Source: Adiantum capillus-veneris (lineage: Eukaryota > Streptophyta > Polypodiopsida > Polypodiales > Pteridaceae). Taken from it: DNA of 62,000 bases. The notes under the pieces are model-generated. The model saw nothing but the letters and a program-made list of their open reading frames with translations, made no database searches and was not told the DNA's origin. Positions 10,630 through 20,458 of this stretch are shown here, one piece after another. The stretch is from the NCBI GenBank assembly GCA_014529385.2, contig CM043966.1, forward strand, positions 100,981,587 through 101,043,586. The letters are read 5' to 3'. Position numbers and translations under genes: made by a program. Within the stretch, counting starts at the first letter, position 1, and each line of letters starts with the position of its first letter.

Positions 10630-11595
10630 TTGGAAGACATGCGAGGTAAGGGTCCTGATATCTCATGGCCTCAGTTTCTTGCATTATGCCCACAAGTTAA
10701 GAGGGATTTAACAAAGGCAGTTAGCACTAGGAGAAAGGTAAAAGAGAGTTTTCCTATTGTAAAAATTGCACATGCTGAAATGAACGAGGATATTACACCT
10801 GTGCTAGATTGTTACATAAAAGGAAGATTGGTTAGGAAAGGTCTAGTGGATGGGGGTGCACAAATTTGCATCATGACAGAAGGGCTCATGCAAAGACTAG
10901 GCATACACATCCATGAGACACCTGAAATCAAAGTGAAAATGGCAAACAATAGCAAGGCTAGGTGCGTAGGCATTTGTAAAAATGTATTTGTGGAGGCCTT
11001 TGGCATTAAGAAGGCAGTGGATTTCTATGTCATGTCTACCAAGGGAAATGGTTACCCATTTATCCTAGGAAGACCATGGCTAATGAAAATGCGAGCTTTG
11101 CAGGATTGGGAGAGTGGAAAGCTAATTTGCAGGAATGACAATCACAAGAAGGTTGTCTTTGACATGAAGGATCAACGCCAAGAGGAGCTCCATGAAGAAT
11201 CATCTCAAAGTGAGACGGAAGAAGGTTGGACCGATAGCACTTCAGAAGAAGAAAGTAGCGGCAGCATTACTGAAGAGGAGTCTTCCATCGAAGTCATGGG
11301 GGTAAGGTTTAAGCCAAGCAACCAAGAGACCTCTTGTCAAGGCTTGGAGGAGGTAGGTCCTCAAGAGAACGAAGGTGTTCAAGATGAAGGGATGCTGGAA
11401 GGTATGCTATCAACAACACTTACAAAGGATGAAAGAGAGGAGTTCAAATGTGTGCTAAGGAAGTTTCCTAGGCTTTTTGCTAAAGACTACACCGACGTGC
11501 GTGGGATAGATGTTGTTCAACACAAGATTGAGTTAAAGCCTGAGGCCACACCTAAAGCTCAAAAGCTACGAAGGCTAGGAGTTATAAAGGAATAG
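10630..11595 (+). pseudogene. Element C aspartic protease and RT N-terminus
   Basis: Same frame as gag. The aspartic protease has its active-site loop as LVDGGAQICIM (D-G-G-A in place of D-T/S-G-A) at about 10846-10878, followed by FILGRPWLMKM, the C-terminal protease strand. A very acidic Ser/Glu region (about 11200-11400) follows, then the pre-RT block (FPRLFAKDY, HKIELKPEA). It ends at a TAG (11593-11595) that may be a former CAG. Element E has the equivalent order with DGGAQICVI. Confidence 0.8.
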
Positions 11596-12840
11596 GCTCT
11601 ACTCAAGGAGGTAAGAAAGCTTCTAGCAGCAGGTTTCAGTTATCCAGTGGAGAATTCAGAGTGGGTCTCTCCTGTTGTTGTCACTCCTAAGAAAAATGGC
11701 AAGTGGAGGGTGTGTGTGGATTACCGTCCCCTCAATGAGGCAACAAAAAGAGATCACTTTCCCCTCCCATTCCAGGATGAGATACTAAATGAGGTAGCTA
11801 GTCATGAGAAGTACACCGTGTGCGATGGCTACTCGGGTTACTTTTAAATAGGTATCGCATTGGAGGATCAATTGAAAACAACCTTTATCACTCCTTGGGG
11901 TTGTTATGCTTTTAGAGTCATGCCATTTGGCCTGACAAATGCTCCTGCAACTTTCCAACGCTTCATGAACATGGTGTTTCAAGCATTCTTTGGAAAGTCC
12001 ATTAGGGTTTTTATTGATGATTTTTGCATTTATAGCTCAAAATCATTGCATCTACAAAGGGTAGAATAAGGTTTAAAGAAGCTCTATGACATGGGAGGTC
12101 AACTCAACCCCGACAAGTGTCACATAGCTGAGGATGAAGTGATCTTGCTTGGTCACAAGGTTTCCTATAAAGGCATTGAGGTGGATCCTTCAAAGGCAAA
12201 GGCTCTTATTGAGCTCCCCTCACCCAAGAATCTCAAAGAGGTCATATCATTCATTCAAAAAGTGAAGTATATGTCACGCTTTATTCACTTAGCTTCGGAG
12301 TTGCTTCATCCTTTGCAAAAGTTGACACAACAAGTAGAATTTGCATGGTTTGATGAGCTTGACGAGTATTTTTGTAACATTAAAGTCATTTTGTCAGAGC
12401 TACCAACACTCATGCCTCCTTGTTGGGAGTACACATTATTTCTTAGCTCTAGTGTTGGAAGGGAAAAAATTGGTGCTGTGTTGCTACAACAAGATCCCCA
12501 CAGTACAAGGATGCGACCCATCTACTTTGCTAGTAGGGTCATGAATGCTTTGGAGAGAGACTACACAGAAGCAGAACTCATGATGCTTTTTCTCATGTTT
12601 GCGATAAGGAATTTTAGATCCTACTTGCTCCCAAAACCTTTTGTAATTCTCACCGTAGAGAATTTGTTCCCTTGGGTGTCATCTCAAATGAATCTTAGTA
12701 CTAGGATCTCAAAGTGGATTATGGAGTTGCAAGAGTTTCAATACTCTTTCAAGGTAGAAGATAGTGTGCGTACACAATTGGCAGGGATTCTCACTTATAG
12801 GGTGCATGAAAAGGAGATTAAGGTGCCTGAAGTGAAGACC
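11596..12840 (+). pseudogene. Element C reverse transcriptase and first RNase H
   Basis: RT motifs in order: VVVTPKKNGKWRVCVDYRPLN, CDGYSGYF (first catalytic Asp region), TFITPWGCYAFRVMPFGLTN, and the catalytic box FIDDFCIYS. RNase H follows (ASRVMNALERDYTEAELMML, KWIMELQEFQYSF). The frame is constant; TAA at 11845-11847 and 12067-12069 are the only stops seen. Both lie where Tat relatives have Gln and could be CAA changed by C-to-T. The first RNase H looks weak: its usual catalytic acidic residues are hard to find, as is common in Tat elements. Confidence 0.85.
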
Positions 12841-13300
12841 CTACCATTACCACCACCAAAAAGTATTCCTAATGCTTTTACCTTGTTCTTTGATGGAGCT
12901 TTTCGTCGAGCCACAGGAAAAGCAGGGGGAGGGCTAGTGTTGCTCAACCCAAGTGGAGAGGTGGTCATGAAAGAGAAGTTCAATCTACCAAGTTCAACTA
13001 GCAACAATTAAATAGAATACGACATACTAATTCATGGTTTGAAGATGTGCATTGGCCAAGGGATACAACGCCTCATGGTAAAAGGAGATGCACTTCTCAT
13101 TGTTAAACAGATTTTAGGCATTTGGGCATGCAAGAATGAAAGCTTACGGACAAAAGTTCATGCCATTCGTAGATTTTTTAATCAATTTAAAGAAGTGCAA
13201 CTATATCATATTCCTAGGAAACAGAATGAAGATGCCGATTTACTTGCACAGCAAGTAGTTACATGTGTTGAGAAAGAAGTGCAGGTCATCATGGTGGCAG
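12841..13300 (+). pseudogene. Element C second (archaeal-type) RNase H
   Basis: Additional RNase H typical of the Tat clade. It starts with LFFDGAFRRATGKAGGG (first Asp) and has a block ending NN*IEYDILIHGL (Glu region, interrupted by TAA at 13009-13011). KGDALLIVKQILG (Asp) and RKQNEDADLLAQQ (last Asp) follow. Element E has the same domain at about 40450-40050, with NNEAEY intact. This domain separates the Tat group from the chromoviruses. Confidence 0.8.
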
Positions 13301-14696
13301 TAACTGTCAAGCAACCGAGATACCAGGGATTGGAGTCATTGACTCCCATTATTAGCTACATTTTGGAGGGCGAGTTTCCACAAGACTTCACAAAGGCTCA
13401 GAAGAGGAGACTCATGAAGAAGGCAAGCGCATATCTCTTCCTAGAAGGCTCCCTCTATCAAAGAGGGAGGGATCAAGTATGCAGAAGAGTACCAACTATT
13501 GAGGAAATTCCAGCCATTCTAAAAGGTTTGCATGAAGAAGCATGTGGTGGTCATTTTGCCCAAGAATTAACTGTGAAGAAGATTTTGCTTGCGGGGTATG
13601 TTTGGCCAAGTCTGCATGTGGATGTCCAACATTGGTGTAAAAGTTTTCACAATTGTCAGGTAAATGGGAATAGAAGATTGATTTATGGTCCAAGGCAAAT
13701 CGTGCTTGCAAATGGACCCTTTGAAAAGTGGGGCATTGATGCTATGGGTCCTCTGCCTAGGACAAAAAATGGTAAACTCTACATTCTAGTGGCTGTAGAC
13801 TATATGACTAGGTGGGTGGAAGCTCAAAGTGTGGCAAGAGTGAATGAGAGGACAGTTAGCAAGTTTGTGTACAATCACATTTGTTGCAGATTTGGCACAC
13901 CTTTGGAGATTGTTTCTGATAATGGTCCAGGGTTTAGGAAGGGCTTGCTCACAGAAGTTTGTGAAGAGCTTCACATTCTACATCGTCATAGCACACCATA
14001 CTACCCATAGTCAAATGGTTTGGTGGAGAAGGCTAATGGTGTCATTGCAGGAATCATTAGAAAGATGGTGCAAAACAAGACAAAAGGGAAGCCACGGAGT
14101 TCACACCATTTCACTTGGTCTATGGTCAAGAGGCTTTGCAGCCTATCGAGCTCAACATTCCAACAATGCGACTTCATGGCAAAGGAGCACAAGATGATCA
14201 AGAGGTATGGATGGATCGACTTCTTACGTTAGTGGAGCTTGAGTGGAAAAGAGAAGCAGCATATGAGTGCTACAAGAGGAAAGCCACATAGAACAAGGAG
14301 AAGCTTGACAAGAAACTGAAGGACAAAGGCATCAATGAAGGAGATCTTGTGCTAAGGTATGACAATCGACTCGATAATCGTTTTGATACCAAGTTTGAAA
14401 CTAGATGGCAAGGGCCATACATAGTCAAGAAGGCTTTCAATTCTAGTTACTATCAGCTTATGGACTTGAATGGGAAAGAGCACTCCAGGAAGGTAAACGG
14501 CTATCGCTTGAAGCTTTACTTGAGTCGCCTTCTACCAAAGGATCTACCACAACAAAAGGCAACTATCCCATGTAAGTATTGTTCCATGAAGCATGAGTGT
14601 AACTCTAGACAAAATTCTGAGGGGCCAAACAATAAAGATCTCGTCAAGGACTCTGAAGCACTCTCTTTGGAAAAGATGCTCTATGATGGTTCATGA
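13301..14696 (+). pseudogene. Element C integrase, with internal deletion
   Basis: The zinc-binding region has H-xxxx-H as HEEACGGHF and CKSFHNCQ. The catalytic core has WGIDAMGPLPRTKNGKLYIL (Asp), VSDNGPGF (Asp) and HSTPYYP*SNGLVEKANG (Glu); the TAG is at 14008-14010. After about 14080 the frame changes, and the stretch that normally links the core to the TPFHLVYGQEA block is missing, so a deletion of roughly 90 bp is likely. The C-terminal domain (DNRFDTKFETRWQGPYIVKK, YRLKLYLSRLLP) continues in another frame to 14696, with one TAG near 14288. Confidence 0.8.
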
Positions 14697-14710
14697 ACAT
14701 ACCATCATCC

Positions 14711-14720
14711 AGGGGGAGGG
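14711..14720 (+). other. Polypurine tract of element C
   Basis: AGGGGGAGGG, four bases before the 3' LTR start TGATAGCC. Confidence 0.8.
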
Positions 14721-14724
14721 CTAA

Positions 14725-17099
14725 TGATAGCCGTTTTTTGGCTCTTTGTAATTGCCACAGTGAGTTACCTCACCCTACCAAAATCATCCAAACACTGTGG
14801 CTATCCCTACCATTTCACTGTACATAGGCGTGCGTGAGTCACTAGACTTTTCCCATATCTTCTTAAAAAACCCTTAGCTAGCTAGTCACTAGGCTAGTTG
14901 AGCCAAAAAAAATAAAAATAATAAAAATTATAAGTATATTATGACCCATTTGTGTGTAAATATTTCATTGTATATAGGGCCTAAATAAAAGATTTTTTCA
15001 TAATTATTTGGATATTTATTTAAATATTTCTACCTAGGTGTGTGTTATTTATGCTCTGTACATTGCCTCACCATTACCACAACTTTTCTTACCATTTTTC
15101 ATACTCTTTATTCCATATAGAAATATTTTCATGTAAGCTTCTCTTATATTTGGTGTAACTCCACCCCAACAAAAATCCAAAAAAAACTAGTTTTATTTAT
15201 GTGTATATTTTTTCACTATTGTGATTTTTTCTTTCCTACATCTATTTTGTTTTTTTTCTAAAAAATTAGAACACCAAAAATATTCATCTTTTTATGGTAG
15301 ACTTATAATGAGAGAGATTTATTTTGACCCCTTTATATTTTTCCACCTATATTATTTATATTTGACATGTACATATTTTTTAGACCCCTCAATATTTGAT
15401 TTTCTTAGTTGTACTATTCACTTATATCATGATCTCAACAATATCTTCAATTATAGACCTACCAAATAAGGTCAAGGGTAGGTGGCATGCATACATGCAC
15501 TATGGAGGGCCCACTCTTGGAGGTATTCAAAAGAATCATCCAAAGAAGGACCCCACAAGGACCTTGTGCAGTGGAAAAAAACGTTCGGTTTTGCTGAATT
15601 TTTAAAGTTCACTTGCTCTCCGAATTTCAACAGGTGATACAAACAAAAAGTGTAGCTCGTGGGCTGAACTTTTGCCTCAAATGTTTTCATATTTTTTTGA
15701 GCTACGAGCTGTGAGCTATGATTTTATTAGTGGACCCCAGTTTTCCCATGCTATGCAGCCACACTCTCTCTTCCACTTTATCATTTTCCTCTTTCACACA
15801 CACTTCTCCACTCATCATCCCCACCTCTCTCACCACTCCTCTCTGCACCCTACTCACCTTCTTCTAAACCTTGAAGAATAAGAGAAACCATGGTGAACTC
15901 ATACCTCCCACACACAATTCCATTCCAAAATTGACCACCTAGTCTCATTTTTCCTTCTCCAATTTACCCATATCTATAAAAAAAACCACAAAATTCAGCC
16001 TCTTCTCTTAAAAGACAGCATCATGGTGGTTGATTACTCAGCTTCAATTACCTTGTCTCTCAAGGAAGGTCAAGAGTGGAGAAAAAATGTACCATCAAAG
16101 CTAGTGGACCGTCAACAAGCGTCAAAATTGGCCCTACTCAAGACACTTGGAGCATCAACCTTGTAAGAAATCCACCTTTTCTTACCTCTTAAGAGTTTTT
16201 CTTCCTTATTTGTATCCTACATGGATACTCCCATTGTAAATATCCAATTCCATTTGTAAATTAATACTAACTCTACTAACACTAACCCACTATGAAAAGT
16301 CCTATCACCTCCATTTCTCTCCTCTCTCTTTCCCCACCAACTTCTTGATAATTCCAAGCAAAAGAAATTAGATAAATTGCTGAAAATCTAACCCAACCAT
16401 GGTTAGAGGAGTAACCCTAGCCTTCAAAATTGCTATAAAAGGAGGGTGTAGCTAGCACAAAAAGGGGGAGCCATAAGCAAGAGCACTATGCTATAGCTTG
16501 AGAAGCCAAGCTCAACCTCTCTAGAAGGAGCTCTTGAGTGGAAGCTCATTGTCTTATGCATGTGCATGTGTTGTAATAGGGGATTAGCAAGGGAACTCTA
16601 TGCCATTGTAAGAGAGAGAGTGATCATTCAATTGAGAGTAGGAAATCTATCATTTCTCCTACTAGTGTAAGCCCAACATTTGCTGAATCAAGGAGGGTGG
16701 ATTTGGACTAAGCTTGGATATTTTGTCTCCCTTCCAACGTGAAGTAATGGACAACAATGATGCGTAAGTGTCTTGGTGTTTTTTTTAAAGTTCTTGATAG
16801 CTTGTCTCTGGTGTTGTCATCAATCTAGCCATAAATCCCACATACTGTAAGAGGGCGACAGGGTGGAGAGGACTCCCCTGGCTTTAAGACAGTGATTGGG
16901 GTGGCTTTTCTTGTGATGTGTTGTGGTGAAATTTACGCAAGCTATGTTGAACAAATACTAATTTCACTTTGATTTGTCATGACATATTTATAAGAAGGTA
17001 TTAATGCAACAAGCACCCCCTCCCCCTTTCTCTCTCTTTCTTAAATATATAGTTGTGTTTGCTTGATCATTGCCGATACGTTTCAAAGCAGCCCGAGCA

Positions 17100-17171
<72 letters not shown>

Positions 17172-17420
17172 TTTTAGTGTGTGAGAGTGTTCCATTGGTG
17201 TTAGGGTTAGTGTAAATTCCTTGCTTGTTTGTGGGTTGCTCTAACGATTATCCTCTTTTGCGTCCTAGTTCGCTCTTAAACTAGGTGGTGCCCCTTGTGT
17301 AGTTGGGATTTGGCTGTGGGTTTGTTGTTTTGGTTTGTGCCCCAGCCCCATTGAGCAGCACGGGAGCCTTGAAGGGTGTCTAGAGGTTGCTCTTCTTGTT
17401 GCCCGCCCCGGACTGCCTCA
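14725..17420 (+). repeat. 3' LTR of element C
   Basis: 2696 bp copy of 6190-8862. It ends GCCTCA at 17420, after which element B gag sequence resumes. It carries the TATA box at 16433-16442 and a (TC)n tract at 17103-17168. An apparent minus-strand extension of the B gag ORF into 17276-17420 is only LTR sequence read by chance. Confidence 0.92.
16433..16442 (+). promoter_or_regulatory. TATA box, 3' LTR of element C
   Basis: CTATAAAAGG-type box at the position matching 7895-7904 in the 5' LTR. Confidence 0.55.
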
Positions 17421-18361
17421 ACATCACTAAAATCATCACAATCTCTTCTTACATGGTCTGTACTATCACACCAAATACATCTATTAACAAACCCTTCTTT
17501 GGGCTGTTGTCTTTGCCTAGGAAGTGGCCCTGATGGTTGGCCTTTTTCTTCAAGCTTTGCAAACTTCACCTTCAAGTCACGCATTCCCTTCACAAGGTCA
17601 TCTAGCATGGACTCATCAAACTTAGGAGCGATAAAAGTAGGCTTTACCATTTTGTCAGAAGTTGAGGTGGAAGGACTTGTAGTGTTTACTACCATCTTGT
17701 CCCTTCTCCTTTGTCGTTTGGCAAGCAGTGAGACAACACATTCAACCTCATTCCAGTCGGTCTTTAGTCCTTGCTCAGCATCTTTATCTTCAAGAAGAAG
17801 CTCCAAATTTTCTTGAAACTCTTTACCTGCAGCTTGTAAAAAAATATCTGTCTTCTCTGCATCTACTGTGGCCCTTTCTGTCCTGGTGAGTTGTGCATAG
17901 CGCCGCTCAAATTCCCTAAGTAGCTCTGTTATTGATAGTCCTTGCTTTGGCTTGACTACCCATTCTAAGTATGTCCTTTTGGTCACTCTCTCAGAGTCCT
18001 CCATGAAATATTCCTCCTTTAAAACTACTTTGAGTTATTCCCAATTTCTCCCATGCCCATCTTTAATTACCCTAACATGCTCTCTAATTTCTGGAGCAAC
18101 AACTAGCTCAAAGCTTTGAATCATCTCACCTTCTGACACGCGATGCAACTCCATCTCCTTCACATACTTGCGTAAGTACTTGGTTACATCTTTGCCATTG
18201 AACTGATCCATTCTATTGACGACTGCTTGTATGGCCTTCGTTGTTGAAATCTCCCTTTTTTCAATGGCATGTTGTTGTTGCATGAACATTGCAAATGCTT
18301 GAAACATTTGTATTGTTGCTGCATCAAAATGTATACCCTGTTGCTCAACATGATCACCCAT
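17421..18361 (-). pseudogene. Element B gag, N-terminal part, cut by element C
   Basis: Gag of element B. The chosen start is the ATG at 18361 (MGDHVEQQ), about 30 bp after the primer site. A block like YLRKYVKEMELHRVSEGEM and a later block RTYLEWVVKPKQGLS mark the capsid region. A single in-frame TAA near 18033 separates the two ORFs and could be a former CAA. The zinc knuckle CIWCDSTDHVRRDC is complete at about 17440-17485, and the frame then runs into element C at 17420. The rest continues from 6189 downward. Confidence 0.75.
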
Positions 18362-18390
18362 GGTTATCCACAAAATCTCACCCTGGCAGT

Positions 18391-18408
18391 TTCGCGTCGG
18401 GTTCACCA
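18391..18408 (-). other. Candidate primer binding site of element B
   Basis: Minus strand reads TGGTGAACCCGACGCGAA, six bases after an LTR-like end CGACA at 18415 and about 30 bp before the gag ATG. It starts with TGG as tRNA-primed sites do. I cannot name the tRNA. This site is the main reason for extending the 5' LTR of B to 18415. Confidence 0.5.
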
Positions 18409-18615
18409 AAAATATGTCGAGAAATTTGCGGTCTTGTCAGGAAAGCAACAGGCTTATGGCTGTGAGAGTTTGTGAGAGAACTCAACAAAACCTATCTGAA
18501 GGAGTTAAACCATAGATGCCATGAAGACTAGGGTTTGAAAAGAAGTACAATCAAAGAAGACTCACTCTTTCTCTCTTGCACTCACACACACAAAGAAAGA
18601 ACACAAAAGAGAATG

Positions 18616-18828
18616 TCAAAACAATACGAAAATGAAAACATCAAGGCTATGGTCATATCGTATCATGGGTAATATGAAAGGGTTAATAGATGAGTTAATG
18701 GCATTCAATCTTGACTGACCAAATAGGCTACGAATTGTTCTTTGGAATTGTAGTTTTGTGCTTACCATAATATATATATTTTGTCTAGTGATTGGGATTA
18801 ATTGTGTGTACAAATCCTCTTGGTTCAT
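18616..18828 (-). CDS. Small ORF alpha of element B (70 aa), novel family
   Basis: 70 residues, gap-free match to the alpha ORF of element C (8937-9149). It shares VSTKLQFQR, NPFILP, IRYD, SLDV and the ending IFVLF; the stop is TGA here and TAA in C. Its ATG overlaps the stop of the preceding beta ORF as ATGA (18828-18825), an arrangement suited to termination-reinitiation. It lies inside the presumed LTR, about 255 bp before gag. Function unknown. Confidence 0.65.
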   Translation of the reverse strand: MNQEDLYTQLIPITRQNIYIMVSTKLQFQRTIRSLFGQSRLNAINSSINPFILPMIRYDHSLDVFIFVLF

Positions 18829-19043
18829 AGCAAGATAACTACGCTTACGTCAAAAGAAAAGTTATAGTCTATGAGAGGTAGTATGATGGGATCCTGTGAT
18901 AGAAGTATTTCATTAAGCCTCTCTGGGCCAAAGAGAAACACTATACATTGTTGAAAGTGTATTTTTCGGCTAATCCATACGTTAATTCTAATAGATCGTA
19001 CAAAGTGAAAGCAATAGAAATGATCATCATGTGGGTTATTCAT
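18825..19043 (-). CDS. Small ORF beta of element B (72 aa), novel family
   Basis: 72 residues, gap-free match to the beta ORF of element C (9171-9389) and alignable to the one in element E (46030-46272). It carries IRIN, ISRKIHFQQ, VF-x-FG, ILPLIDY and SFDV. In B beta precedes alpha, while in C alpha precedes beta. Given that the pol genes of B and C are of different lineages, the shared small ORFs imply exchange of the 5' module between elements or deep common retention. Confidence 0.65.
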   Translation of the reverse strand: MNNPHDDHFYCFHFVRSIRINVWISRKIHFQQCIVFLFGPERLNEILLSQDPIILPLIDYNFSFDVSVVILL

Positions 19044-19241
19044 CTAGGATAGTATGTGAGAAATGTAGATATGAGAGAAGTGAAGAGATGAGAAGTTTCC
19101 CTCCCAAGCCCTATTCTTGCCCGTAGGCAATAAGGATACTGCGGGGAGAGATGTACCTGTAGAAAAGAGAACCTAGAATTTGCAGAGAGGATGGATTACT
19201 AAGAATGAGAGAGATAGGTTTGGTTAAGGAGATGAGATTAG

Positions 19242-19243
<2 letters not shown>

Positions 19244-19282
<39 letters not shown>
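19244..19282. repeat. (CA)n/(TA)n compound microsatellite
   Basis: Runs of CA then TA inside the presumed 5' LTR of B. The window's first base matches the base just after this tract (19283), so a break of an assembly at the other LTR's tract is possible. Confidence 0.95.
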
Positions 19283-19283
<1 letters not shown>

Positions 19284-19622
19284 GTCGGATTAGAGATGAA
19301 AAAGAAAACAAGAAGAAATCAAGAAAACATCAATGTAGAACACATCTTACTTGACAATCCCTTCGGCACCATTATTGATGGAGAGAGAAGAAGAGGGGAG
19401 CACTCCACTTTGATTGATACGCCAAGTACAACACCTTCTTTGATTAGAGTTGATCTTCCAAGGATAGCGTACAAGAATGGCTAGTCTTCCTCCAGGAGAA
19501 AGTGTAGGCTTGAGCTTATGTTAATGGGGCTAAGTACAATTAGGCATTACTACTCACTCCCTCAAGAATTCCTCTCATCAATGGCTTGAATGCTTGAGTT
19601 TTTTTCAAGGAAGAAGAGGTTC

Positions 19623-19632
19623 CCTTTTATAG
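19623..19632 (-). promoter_or_regulatory. TATA box, 5' LTR of element B
   Basis: Minus strand CTATAAAAGG, same place as 341-350 in the other LTR. It lies about 590 bp upstream of the small ORFs in reading direction. Confidence 0.55.
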
Positions 19633-20458
19633 GTGAAGGGAAACCCCAAGGGTTTACACAAGAAGAGAGGAGCCAGTGTGAATAGGAATTGGAAAAGTTG
19701 GAAATGAGCTGTCCCTGCATGATGTGGGCAGACTGGGGTCCAGTATTTTGATCATATCTCCTCAACCGTGGCTCCAAATAAAACAGCAAAAATATGGGCA
19801 AAAACTTCAGCTCATTAGCTACGATTTTTATTTTAAAATCATTTTCCAATTCGGATTGGAACCTTGTGTAAAAAATTCATCAAAATAGGGTCCATTTCTG
19901 GCAGCAAAAGTCTTTCCGTGGTCCCCTTAGCCTAGACTTTCATTTAATTCCAAAGGACACCTCATGCCATATGAAAGCATGACATTGCTCTTTGACAAAG
20001 TTTTGTAATCATGCTTGCAATAATGCATTAAAATAAGTGTATCTTTGAAATCATGCCACCTAGTGTCCCACTAGGATTTGATTCCCTCCTAGTAGCTATT
20101 TAAAAAGAAATATAAGAAAAGTATAAAAAATACATAGAATATATATATATTGGAGTTTACCTTAGATATAGGATCTAGCTAGGGTGTGAGATGATAATGA
20201 AATAGTAGAAATAAAGAATCAATGCTTTTTGCCCCAAGTTAAAGAGGCGGAGCTATTGAGCTTTTCCCATAGTATTTTCTGATGGTAAAGTAAGGATAAT
20301 AGGTTACCCTTGAGAAAAATAATAGGATGAGATAGAAGGCTTATTATTATACTTAAATATGCATATGAACATTATAGGAAAGATAATTATGTATCTAAAA
20401 AGTTACAAGATAGATCTTGTAGCATGCGTTCCCACTATGTATGTGTCACAGCACGACA

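Larger units (their letters stand above)
6190..17420 (+). mobile_element. Element C: Tat-clade Ty3/gypsy retrotransposon nested in B
   Basis: Complete structure: 5' LTR 6190-8862, primer site, two leader ORFs, gag, protease, RT-RNase H, second RNase H, integrase, polypurine tract, 3' LTR 14725-17420. The LTR ends are TGATAGCC...GCCTCA. Flanks are GCAT (6186-6189) and ACAT (17421-17424), a 4-bp target duplication with one transition. Removing C plus one copy keeps the gag frame of B. The extra RNase H with its NN-x-EY block places it in the Tat group (Tat/Ogre/Retand relatives). The gag-pol lies in one frame from 9475 to about 14080, broken only by point stops, then by a deletion in integrase. 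Confidence 0.9.
1..20458 (-). mobile_element. Element B: Ty3/gypsy LTR retrotransposon, minus strand, interrupted by element C
   Basis: Read on the minus strand the order is 5' LTR (20458-18415), primer site, gag, [element C], gag-pro linker, protease, RT-RNase H, integrase, polypurine tract, 3' LTR (1172 to window edge). The stretch 1-1172 repeats at 19283-20458 with few differences. The LTR has matching ends TGTCG...CGACA. The RT and protease motifs (FIDD box in an unusual context, protease core D-H-G-S) differ from the Tat and chromovirus elements in this window and recall a Ty3 group I associate with fungi; that resemblance is from memory. B inserted into the RNase H region of element A at 20458/20459. 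Its other flank is outside the window, so its target duplication cannot be tested. Confidence 0.85.
18415..20458 (-). repeat. 5' LTR of element B
   Basis: The part 19283-20458 is matched by 1-1172. I extend the LTR to 18415 because the minus strand ends there with TCGACA, mirroring the start TGTCGTGC, and because a primer site and gag follow directly. The extension cannot be confirmed here, as the other LTR runs off the window. If the LTR instead ended at 19283, the next bases would be a TA/CA microsatellite with no primer site, which is unlikely. Confidence 0.65.

Noticed and set aside
17276-17420. C-terminal extension of the element B gag ORF
   Set aside because: This is antisense LTR sequence of element C read by chance; the same residues occur at 8718-8860.
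19283-19283. End of the element B LTR at 19283, where the match to position 1 stops
   Set aside because: Position 1 is merely the window edge. No primer site follows 19283 in reading direction, whereas one follows 18415, so the longer LTR is preferred.
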